Source of the DNA: Conidiobolus incongruus B7586
Taxonomy: Eukaryota > Entomophthoromycota > Entomophthoromycetes > Entomophthorales > Conidiobolaceae
DNA: 24,365 bases
Direction of reading: 5' to 3'
Assembly (NCBI GenBank): GCA_000697335.1
Contig: JNEM01008739.1
Coordinates: forward strand, 1-24,365
The notes beneath the pieces were generated by a model. The model had not been told where the DNA came from. It did no database searches and saw nothing but the letters and a program-made list of their open reading frames with translations. The first letter of the stretch is position 1. Every line of letters begins with the position of its first letter. The position numbers were made by a program, and so were the translations under genes. Positions 10,510-17,930 of the stretch are shown one piece after another.

Positions 10510-11849
10510 TTATGATAAATTTGAATGCTTGGAACCTTTGGAACCCTTGGATTGTACTGGCGCTTGGCTTTTATCATTGGATTTAGGGCTGAACCAGGAT
10601 GTTAAAATGATATCATTTGAATCTAATTAAAATTGAATACCTGTCGATTTCTTTGATAATTTTAACCAAATCGTCTTTGGTTAAATCGGAGTGAAGTTGC
10701 TTAATAACTTTAGTACCATTATAATACCTAACAACCGGAATTATATCATCAACTTTTTGGTATTTACAGTATTCTATTTATTAATTTATCATCAGTAAAT
10801 CATTATATCAATTATTATGATATAATTTACTCCATTCAAATTCGCAATTGATTTGGCCAAAATTAACAGACTCATTTTCATTTTCAAGGACCGCTTCTTT
10901 GAAAATTTGTCCTAAAATATTTATTAGTACACAATTAATAAACTATGTCTTATACATAAATCATACCAATCTAACATTATTTCAATTGTTAAAAAATAAA
11001 TATGTGAATTAGTCATGAACTAAGATAAAGGATCAATTAACTCACTTTAACACAACCATTACAAAAGGCGCTATAATATTTCTAGAAAAAAATATTTAAA
11101 AAAATGCCGAAAAATAATAAAATTTAATTAATTACAATTATCCAAGGTTTTCCAGATTCAAGGGTCTAAAATAAAATATTTAATTTGAATAAATATATTA
11201 GTTCAATAATGATTACCTCTTTAATATTAGAGCGATCTATTTCTACAATGGTATTAACTTTCTTTGGAATATTACTCTCCAAAAATTTCTTTAAGTTATC
11301 AGTATTTAAATCCCCTTCGTATTGTTTAATTAATTGTTGATTGTTCTTTCTAAAATTTTTGAAAAATTATTATTATTATTATTATTATTATATTTAATTA
11401 AAACAAACGTATTTACAATAATATGGTTGGATAGTGCGTTATTTCGTGACTTTTACAAATTTCTATTCAAAAAAATAATTTAATAAACTTAGCTCTAAAG
11501 TAGTATAAAATATTTACCCTTTCCGTCGACTTTACAGTTAACTTGACCGTATTGAATATTGTTAGTTTTAATATTATCACTTAAATCCGACAAGATATGA
11601 TCTAAACATATTAACAAATATTTATTATTGTTTAAAGTTGAATTACCTAAATGCTCACACCCTTTACAGTCAGAAGTTTGATAACTAATTAACCTAATAT
11701 TATATGAATATTTATTGATAAGAAAACCAATATTAAATATACCATAAACCTTCTTCAATATGTTTAATGTAATTTTGATCATTTAGTTTCACCACTTTCG
11801 ATAAGGGGAATTGAAATAAACTCAATAAAACCAATAAGTTGAACTGCAT
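10510..11849 (-). CDS. PDI-like protein with two thioredoxin domains
   Basis: Predicted 259-residue secretory-pathway oxidoreductase of the protein disulfide isomerase family. Exons in transcription order: 11849-11743, 11693-11647, 11601-11518, 11462-11417, 11349-11217, 11165-11136, 11081-11046, 10970-10967 (4 nt), 10911-10831, 10773-10641, 10588-10510. A signal peptide (MQFNLLVLLSLFQFPLSKV) is followed by a first thioredoxin fold with active site C45-K-G-C48 (LWLISYQTSDCKGCEHL), VNC strand and cis-Pro in HYPTI. A second fold has C156-N-G-C159 (IIKYYSAFCNGCVK), then IGQIFKEAVLENE, INCEFEW and the cis-Pro in DDIIPVVRYY. Both sites lack the Trp of the classical WCGHC motif and have Gly where PDI has His, so redox strength may differ. 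The tail is Ser/Lys-rich (SPKSNDKSQAPVQSKGSKGSK) and ends HSNLS, without a KDEL-like signal. Alternative downstream exons may exist. The fold assignment is secure; the substrate is unknown. Confidence 0.83.
11366..11391. repeat. (ATT)8 microsatellite in an intron
   Basis: Eight uninterrupted ATT units lie inside the intron between exons 4 and 5 of the PDI-like gene. It is a simple repeat probably prone to length change, with no effect on coding. Confidence 0.9.
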
Positions 11850-12451
11850 TGTGTAAATATGTCAAATTGGAGAAGGATTAATTGAATTTTTTGATTAGAA
11901 TATGATTTTATATTAATTTGAGGTTTATATAGATAAATTTATGGCTGATGTGTCTTGTTTATGTTAACTTTCATTCGAGTTCCACCTCTATTAAATTTAT
12001 GCATCAATTTAATAGATTAAGCTAAATGATGAATATGAACTATTCATTATTATAAAAATAGATGCTTGACAATTTAATTTAATATAATTCAATGTTTTAA
12101 TTGAAATACTTGATATTATTGTATATTAAAACTTGGTAATTAACATGATTAGATATCAATTATATAATAATATTTAATGTCAAATTATGATTCGTCCATA
12201 ATATCGAAAAATTCATCTATATATTTGTAAAATTAATATTAGCATATATATTCGGTAAATAATCTAAATAAACTTTAGATACCAATGTTAATTAAAATTA
12301 ACTATGATGGGTTATAATTAATATATAAAGGTTAGCTTTATATAATGAATGTTGAAGATTACTGACAAGTTTAAAAAGATTAAATATTTTAGAGTCCATT
12401 ATGAAACATAGAAAAAATCTTGTAATTAGGTTAAGACTTGATATTTAAAAA
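11850..12451. other. Promoter side of the PDI-like gene, AT-rich
   Basis: About 600 bp between the PDI-like start codon and the tRNA gene. The right edge holds the tRNA terminator; the rest is AT-rich with no recognisable gene, repeat or RNA. It presumably includes the PDI-like promoter. Confidence 0.55.
12447..12451 (-). terminator. Pol III terminator of tRNA-Ile
   Basis: Five T residues on the minus strand start immediately after the discriminator base of the tRNA, the standard RNA polymerase III stop signal. Confidence 0.9.
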
Positions 12452-12525
12452 TGCTCCCAACAGGGATCGAACCTGTGACCTTGGCGTTATTAGCACCACG
12501 CTCTAACCAACTGAGCTATGGGAGC
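12452..12525 (-). tRNA. tRNA-Ile (anticodon AAU)
   Basis: The minus strand folds into a full cloverleaf of 73 nt plus discriminator A. The acceptor stem is GCTCCCA/TGGGAGC, the D stem GCTC/GAGC with loop AGTTGGTTA, and the anticodon stem TGGTG/CGCCA (one G-T pair) around loop CTAATAA. The T stem is ACAGG/CCTGT with loop TTCGATC. The anticodon AAT is read as IAU after deamination and decodes the isoleucine codons AUU and AUC. There is no intron and no encoded CCA, as expected for a eukaryotic nuclear tRNA. The internal promoter is intact: box A TAGCTCAGTTGG (12518-12507) and box B GGTTCGATCCC (12473-12463), with a T5 terminator after the gene. Its 5' side borders the unusual 300-bp island at 12538-12837. 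Confidence 0.98.
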
Positions 12526-12537
12526 ATGCAGGTCTTG

Positions 12538-12837
12538 TGACTGATCTGATTCTCTTTCTCCTACCATCCAGCCAATAGAATCATATCATGTGTATATGAC
12601 TCAATTTCAATACTGGTATTACCGTATAAATACCATCTTTGGTACAATAACTAAGCCTCAGCTTGTTATTGTGTGCAATACTACAATACACCTTACTTAT
12701 TTACCTTAATATATTTCTGTTTATTAGTGGTTCATCCACCAGTATACAGCACAGTTCTAGTTGTGCAGGTTATGGATTGGTGACAACTTCCTGTAGATCA
12801 TGATTTCAGTGGTGATGCCACTGAGAACTGTGACACA
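12538..12837. mobile_element. Possible fossil solo LTR beside the tRNA gene
   Basis: A 300-bp island that is visibly richer in G and C than the DNA on its right. It begins TG and ends CA, the ends usual for an LTR, and is flanked by near-matching 5-mers, TCTTG on the left and TCTTA on the right. It starts 13 bp upstream of the mature 5' end of the tRNA-Ile gene. Ty3-type and other tRNA-targeting retroelements integrate at that place. Inside, on the plus strand, a CCAAT box and TATAAATA are spaced as in a U3 promoter. No reverse transcriptase, gag or second LTR is in the window. If real, it is a solo LTR fossil, fairly young because the ends are still visible. The alternative is a structured RNA gene (next entries). 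No repeat copy was found in the window to confirm it. Confidence 0.35.
12572..12632 (+). promoter_or_regulatory. CCAAT box plus TATAAATA
   Basis: CCAAT at 12572-12576 (in CCAGCCAATAGAA) is followed about 50 bp later by TATAAATA at 12625-12632. This order and spacing are those of a classical RNA polymerase II promoter and predict a start near 12655-12665. It lies within the GC-richer island, so it could be the U3 promoter of an LTR or the promoter of a noncoding transcript. Motif evidence only. Confidence 0.4.
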
Positions 12838-12840
12838 TCT
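12610..12840 (+). ncRNA. Possible structured RNA, H/ACA-like layout
   Basis: Read as RNA, the island folds into two closed domains. Domain 1 is closed by ATACTGGT (12610-12617) with ACCAGTAT (12738-12745). Within it lies a hairpin ACAATAAC-T-AAGC, loop CTCA, GCTT-GTTATTGT (12644-12672). Domain 2 is closed by ACAGTTCT (12751-12758) with AGAACTGT (12824-12831). It abuts an arm AGTTGT/ACAACT (12759-12764/12783-12788) and a hairpin CAGTGG-TGATG-CCACTG (12807-12823). Between the domains is ACAGCA (12746-12751), which fits the H-box pattern ANANNA, and after domain 2 comes ACA (12833-12835). That order resembles a fungal H/ACA snoRNA of about 230 nt. Guide pockets at the right distance from the boxes were not convincingly found. 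The strand is uncertain, since perfect stems fold on both strands. Confidence 0.27.
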
Positions 12841-13170
12841 TAATGAAAAATTTATTCACTTATATGGTAATTTCAAAAATATTTTTTTATACCTATTTAT
12901 ACTTAATAAGTTTTACATTTTTATCTAATCACTTATACTACAACAAAGTACTTACATTGCAAGTCATTTTTCTTTATCTTTTTTACTATGATCATATTTC
13001 TTATAAAACAATATTTTATCAAATATATTTATCTGGTATTAACTCAATAAATAAAATATTTTAAGAAATTTTTAAGTAGTTAAAATGAATTATAATAAAT
13101 AATATATAGTTTATTTATATTTAATATAATTAATATTATAGAATATGTATATTGCTTTATATGAATATGA
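12841..13170. other. 3' flank of the 5-phosphatase gene
   Basis: About 330 bp of AT-rich DNA after the island and before the stop codon of the minus-strand 5-phosphatase gene. It should hold that gene's 3' UTR. A 73-codon open stretch here (12843-13064) is rich in Phe, Tyr, Leu and Ile as expected of AT-rich noise and is not called as a gene. Confidence 0.5.
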
Positions 13171-16100
13171 TTAAAGTGATATTTCTTCTCGGCTTTCTTC
13201 ATATAACTGTTTGGAAGCGAGGTTAAAATCATATTTACATTTTTCTAAAGTAGATTTAGCTTTGTCAGGATTATAACCTCTCTGACTGAACCAATCAATC
13301 ATTTGTCGATCCATTAGTCGCTCTACATGACTCTCCCAAACTTTTGCAACCTCACCCTTGAGTTTGTTTAGTCTATCTGGTAGGATTGATTTAATTGAGC
13401 ACCTGAAAACACCACGGATAGGACGATGGTCGGATGCATCGCATTCATGTCTAGAGTACTCAAGGTGCTGAATACTCTTTCCTCTATAAAGAATTCTGTC
13501 ACACCAAGCAGGACTGCGTTGCTTGTCAGAAGTATCGTAATTGTTGGTAAAGGGATCATATTTATATGTGGGTGCAAAATTGATTTCACTCTCACTGAAT
13601 AATCTTAAGATGAAAGGTTTGATACCAGTTCTAAGTTGATATAACTGGTCATATTTGATCAATTCGCTAAATTGCTTCATGTTGATCATATCTTCTATAC
13701 TTTGTCGGTCTAGATCAATCCGATAATTCAAATCGCCATAAACAAAACATATCTCATGGTCTAGGATCTGACTAGCATCGCCACCATCAACAAAAACGCC
13801 TTCTGATGGCACAGGATCAAATGTAGTTTTCTTGAGAATATTAGCAATATCTGTATTTCTATTTTGAATCTGAGTTTGACCTGCAGCAAGATGGCAGTTT
13901 ACAAAACACAGGGCTGTATCATCAAGAGTGAATCGAATAGAGATTGCTCCTTTATTCCCGTGATAGCCGCCAAACCCTGTTTTGTGTAATGAAATTGCTA
14001 AATTACGAATATTGGGCAATTCTTTTTCTTTTACGAATATACAGCTAAATAAACCTACAAGATTTTGGCATTCTATAAGTGAGTATGATTCATCTGGATA
14101 GGCATTTATAAGCACTCGTGCTAATCGATCTTGCCATAACTTGTACCGTTGAGTAATATCACCATTATCTGTCATTTTTTTTAAAATAGCTTTAGCAGTG
14201 ACTCTCTTAGATTCTAAGTCAACTGCTTCTTGGAATCCTACTACGATGATATCAGGTCGAATTCCATTAGGAGTCAACCAATGCTCTAAGAAATTCATAT
14301 TACTAGAACTTACTAAGTCAGATGGCTTAATAGCATCAATATTCCAAGAGCATATTAAAGTGCTGATATCTCTTATTTTACAATATTGATCTTGCTTTTT
14401 TTCAAGCTCTCGACTCTGCCAATCATCTGCCATCAAACCATCCCAAATTTGAACTCTGCCATTTTCGCCCAAACTGCCTACCTGAAGCTTGGATAGTTTG
14501 AATAAAGATGAATGATCAATCGTTAAATCAATAATTGGTGAATCATGAGCCTCCCATTCTTTGATTAAAACCCAGGCATCTAAGCGACTGATGTCATACA
14601 CGAAGATTTTTCTTGTAATGGCAACCCAGAGATATTGATTCGCAACTACCAAAATTGCACCAATTCTATAGCTGTTTAAAACGATTGTTCCGACTCTTGA
14701 ATATGTGTTGGCGTTCCATATGGTCAATCTACCATCTAGATGACCAGTATAAACTCTTCGTCTTTTTGGATGATATGTGATACAAGTAAATGGACTCTCT
14801 GAGCTACCTAAATCCAGACTATGCAACGGACTCAAGCAAGATCCAACATCCTCTTTCAAAGGAGTGTATACCTGTAAAGTTTTACCCGTAGCAACCCAAA
14901 GTTCATCTGCAACAACCACTGGAATAGAGTTTTTAGTAATTAAGAGATTCGTTGATACAACCTTAAAATCAAAAGAACTGGAAGTATGCATATTTGCAGT
15001 ATTTGCTCCATCTGACCATATGTTTAATGTACCCATTTCGTCTAGTGTCCAAAGTAGATTTTTATACTTCAATATAGCTATAATTGGGTAATTGTGAGCC
15101 GAAAGCTTTCTATCAACAATCTGTCCATTGAGAACATTCGCACAACCTAGTTGGCCATCGGAAAGTCCATACCAAACATATTTTCCTTCTTCCTCCATTA
15201 AACGAGATGGACGAAAACAAACCGCTGTAACTTTTTGCTCTCCAGCTGAAATGGCAAAAGTGTTATCACCAGTAACAGGACTCCACATTTTGAGTGAATG
15301 ACTACCTGTGCACACTGTATGACAGCACAATGCAAAACATTTAACAGGGTTTTTTGGGAAGATTGTAACATAATTGAGACGAGGTTTGGAGCGATTAGCA
15401 CGATTTGTATCTAATATTGGGATATTATGATCTTTGGAAGATCTAGATTGAAGTAAAACAGTATCACTAGGTAGAACACTTGGTAGTAAAGGTGGTGAAG
15501 TAGGTGAGGAAGAAAAAACAGAAGATCCTTTTCGTCCATGAGATAATTTTGGCTTGGGTGGAAGTGCTGGTTTAGAACTTGAGGAGCTTGAATTGTTAAT
15601 TGATGGCTTGGGTGGAAGTATAGGTTTACTTGGCAGTGAACTAGATAGAGGTGGGAAGAGCGGTGATATGCATGGTGATGAAGAGAGCGATGGAGGTGAG
15701 GTAATAGTTTTTTTGATATCACCTTGAGGGCCTGGTATTTCATCAGCTTCTGAAGGTGATATAACAATTGGTAAATTGACAATTGAAGAAGGCTGTTGAT
15801 AACTTCCCTTATTTAATAAGTTCGGTGGCTTTTTAGGTAATATAGGATGAGTTGTAGGTCTAGCTGGTAGTTCTGGAGGAGTATCTGAGGCTGGCGGAAT
15901 GTCAGTGTTTGATTCTATATCAGAAACATTAGAATCTGAAAATGGATTTTCACTACCATTTGTTAAAACAAATTTGCGAAGACCTACCGCAGGCTTCTGC
16001 GAAGGTGGAATGGGCCTTGGTGGAGTCGGTGACTCTAATGTGGGTGCAGGTGGGAATGTTTTGCTTGGGGCAGGAATAAAACCTTTAGTAGAAGTATTAT

Positions 16101-16563
16101 TCTTATCAGAGGTCATTAATGTTTCAAACTTTTTTGATAGCTCACCAACTTTAGGGTTGGGACTTTCAGGATGTAATAAGTAATCATATGAGTCATGACT
16201 TGAATTTGAATCAGTTGTTGGAGATGACATCATTGGGGATAAATGAGCTGGTTTGGCAGGTATCGGGGGTGGTTTTTTCTTGACAGACGGGGTGATCGAA
16301 GCGTCAGATATCGAACTACTAGAATTAAGTTTTGGAGCAAGGTTAAAAGAATTATCTACTGATACCCAACCAGCTGGAAGCTGCGATGAAACTGAATTAG
16401 ATGATTCACGACGACTTGTAATACTATTAATTTTATTCCTAGGTATTGTTATGGAATCCAATTGACTGTTTTCGAGTCCTAAACCAGTAAATGATAAAGA
16501 TGAACTACTTTCATTTTCCAATTCGTTTCCATTTTCAAAAGGATTATTATTCATTAAAGACAT
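13171..16563 (-). CDS. WD40-repeat inositol polyphosphate 5-phosphatase
   Basis: Intronless gene for an 1130-residue enzyme that should remove the 5-phosphate from phosphoinositides or soluble inositol phosphates. The start is set at MSLMNNNPFENG (16563), because the 13 in-frame residues before it look like translated leader. Residues 1-390 are low complexity. They carry NPF motifs (7-9 and 206-208) of the kind bound by EH domains, and many SH3-type PxxP motifs (KKPPPIPAKP, PPELPARP, KPILPPKP, KPALPPKPK). About 397-710 is a WD40-type propeller (GRLTIWNANTYSRVGTI, GRVQIWDG). About 733-1055 is the IPPc catalytic domain with all key blocks: SWN (739-741), GFQE (776-779), HLAAG (891-895), GDLNYR (943-948), WCDRIL (1020-1025) and SDHRP (1044-1048). 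The C terminus (about 1085-1123, WFSQRGYNPDKAKSTLEKC) looks like a UBA domain. WD40 plus IPPc is known from plant 5PTases and some fungi. The motifs suggest work at endocytic or actin-rich membrane sites. Catalytically intact by inspection. Confidence 0.92.
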   Translation of the reverse strand: MSLMNNNPFENGNELENESSSSLSFTGLGLENSQLDSITIPRNKINSITSRRESSNSVSSQLPAGWVSVDNSFNLAPKLNSSSSISDASITPSVKKKPPPIPAKPAHLSPMMSSPTTDSNSSHDSYDYLLHPESPNPKVGELSKKFETLMTSDKNNTSTKGFIPAPSKTFPPAPTLESPTPPRPIPPSQKPAVGLRKFVLTNGSENPFSDSNVSDIESNTDIPPASDTPPELPARPTTHPILPKKPPNLLNKGSYQQPSSIVNLPIVISPSEADEIPGPQGDIKKTITSPPSLSSSPCISPLFPPLSSSLPSKPILPPKPSINNSSSSSSKPALPPKPKLSHGRKGSSVFSSSPTSPPLLPSVLPSDTVLLQSRSSKDHNIPILDTNRANRSKPRLNYVTIFPKNPVKCFALCCHTVCTGSHSLKMWSPVTGDNTFAISAGEQKVTAVCFRPSRLMEEEGKYVWYGLSDGQLGCANVLNGQIVDRKLSAHNYPIIAILKYKNLLWTLDEMGTLNIWSDGANTANMHTSSSFDFKVVSTNLLITKNSIPVVVADELWVATGKTLQVYTPLKEDVGSCLSPLHSLDLGSSESPFTCITYHPKRRRVYTGHLDGRLTIWNANTYSRVGTIVLNSYRIGAILVVANQYLWVAITRKIFVYDISRLDAWVLIKEWEAHDSPIIDLTIDHSSLFKLSKLQVGSLGENGRVQIWDGLMADDWQSRELEKKQDQYCKIRDISTLICSWNIDAIKPSDLVSSSNMNFLEHWLTPNGIRPDIIVVGFQEAVDLESKRVTAKAILKKMTDNGDITQRYKLWQDRLARVLINAYPDESYSLIECQNLVGLFSCIFVKEKELPNIRNLAISLHKTGFGGYHGNKGAISIRFTLDDTALCFVNCHLAAGQTQIQNRNTDIANILKKTTFDPVPSEGVFVDGGDASQILDHEICFVYGDLNYRIDLDRQSIEDMINMKQFSELIKYDQLYQLRTGIKPFILRLFSESEINFAPTYKYDPFTNNYDTSDKQRSPAWCDRILYRGKSIQHLEYSRHECDASDHRPIRGVFRCSIKSILPDRLNKLKGEVAKVWESHVERLMDRQMIDWFSQRGYNPDKAKSTLEKCKYDFNLASKQLYEESREEISL

Positions 16564-17930
16564 TTTATATTTCAAAATAATAAATACATATGGATATATC
16601 AATAATATTGGTGTATAGTCAAGTATATCTTAAATGTATTGGATATTATGAATTAAATGAGATCAAGGTACTGACTTTTTGCTATTTTGACTTTGAATAT
16701 AGATATTCTGAAGAGAGTTTAGATTGAATAGCAGATATTAAATGAATAGAATTAGTATAATATAATTGAGTGTGATGGATATATTTTTACTAGCGAGAAT
16801 AAAATAATTAATTATTGGTAAAATAGTAGTTAACCTGAGTTTAGAAAAGTTGATATAAATATTCTCATTAGCTTTATGGGTCATTCAGATTATTTATTGT
16901 TAGAGTTTGTGGATTATATTCAGGGGACTTGTTACGGAGTAGTGTAGGAGATTGGTTTAATATTAGAACATAATGCTTAGCATAATTTATTATTTCAATG
17001 GTTTTGAATGACTTAAATTAATATATACAACCATTATTTTGATGCAATCTGTTCATTGCGGGGTCTTTTGATCAAATCAAAGAGTTATCAGAGTACTGAC
17101 GTTTGAAAAGATAATTTAATGTTTGTAATATGTGATATTTTCATATGAGAAATCATATCAATAATATTAATATTAGTTCTATTATTAGCCAATTGATCCA
17201 ATTCGTGCAGTTCTGTGTCCTGAAATTACATATTACTCCAGACAAGAAAAATGGTTTTCGTCTTAGTTTTTTTAATATTTCTCATATTATAGTTTGGACA
17301 GTCTAGCCTTAAGCTTGAATGCCTAATAATAGATTTATTTATATTAATAATTCTTCATTTTTGAGATTAAAGCTACTTGATCTAATTTATAATGACTTTT
17401 CATTTCCTAATCAACAAAGAATATATTGTCTCAGAGTCAATATACTTATATTAAATATATTAATCCAAAAAATTGATTATACTTTTAATATTTATATTAA
17501 TTTTAATTAAAAATTTTTTTGGCAATTTATTAAAAATGAATATTGATTGATCCAGTATAAATGGATAAGTATAAAGGCTAATTAATCATAATATATTAAC
17601 ATATATATCAAATTAGAATTGTCAAATAATATCCAATATCTCTTCATATAAACATCTGCCAAGCTGCAAAATTTAAATTCAGTCTTATTCAAAATTTTCT
17701 TTCATCACTTGTAACAATTCATGAAATCATTACAATTCAACTGAATAATTTAAATCGTTTTAAAGAGTAATTAGCCATTGAATTAATTTTGTTTCTTTAT
17801 CATTTATATCTAAAATTATTATTAAATAATTAATATAATTTAGCAATATATTAAATATTAGTAAAATTTATTCAAAATAACAAAATAACAAAATTTATAT
17901 TATAACAGACTTGTTCAATTTGTTTTTGTA
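16564..17930. other. Divergent promoter region
   Basis: About 1.37 kb between two genes transcribed away from each other (5-phosphatase to the left, sugar transporter to the right), so both promoters lie here. A TTTGATCAAA palindrome occurs near 17070, and GTACTGAC occurs twice (near 16670 and 17093). These are short and unproven. No further gene was seen; an open stretch at 17319-17510 is AT-rich noise. Confidence 0.55.

Noticed and set aside
10831-11081. Direct join of the PDI-like exon ending at 11046 to the exon starting at 10911
   Set aside because: The joined frame is open but encodes KKRSLKMKMSLLI, losing the thioredoxin pattern; the 4-nt exon restores it.
12771-12786. 16-mer in the island that recurs with one mismatch at 22707-22722, taken as a second LTR copy
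   Set aside because: One such match is expected by chance between two places in 24 kb, and the flanking sequence does not align.
12807-12823. Box C/D snoRNA suggested by GTGATGC and CTGA
   Set aside because: The two boxes are only a few bases apart and sit inside one hairpin, so they cannot frame a guide region.
12843-13064. 73-codon open frame on the plus strand after the island
   Set aside because: Almost only Phe, Tyr, Leu, Ile, Ser and Asn from AT-rich codons; it lies in the expected 3' UTR of the 5-phosphatase gene.
16564-16602. 13-residue upstream extension of the 5-phosphatase
   Set aside because: The extension is AT-rich leader-like sequence, while MSLMNNNPFENG has the same Ser/Asn style as the rest of the N terminus.
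17319-17510. 63-codon open frame between the divergent genes
   Set aside because: AT-rich chance frame in a promoter region, with no recognisable motif.
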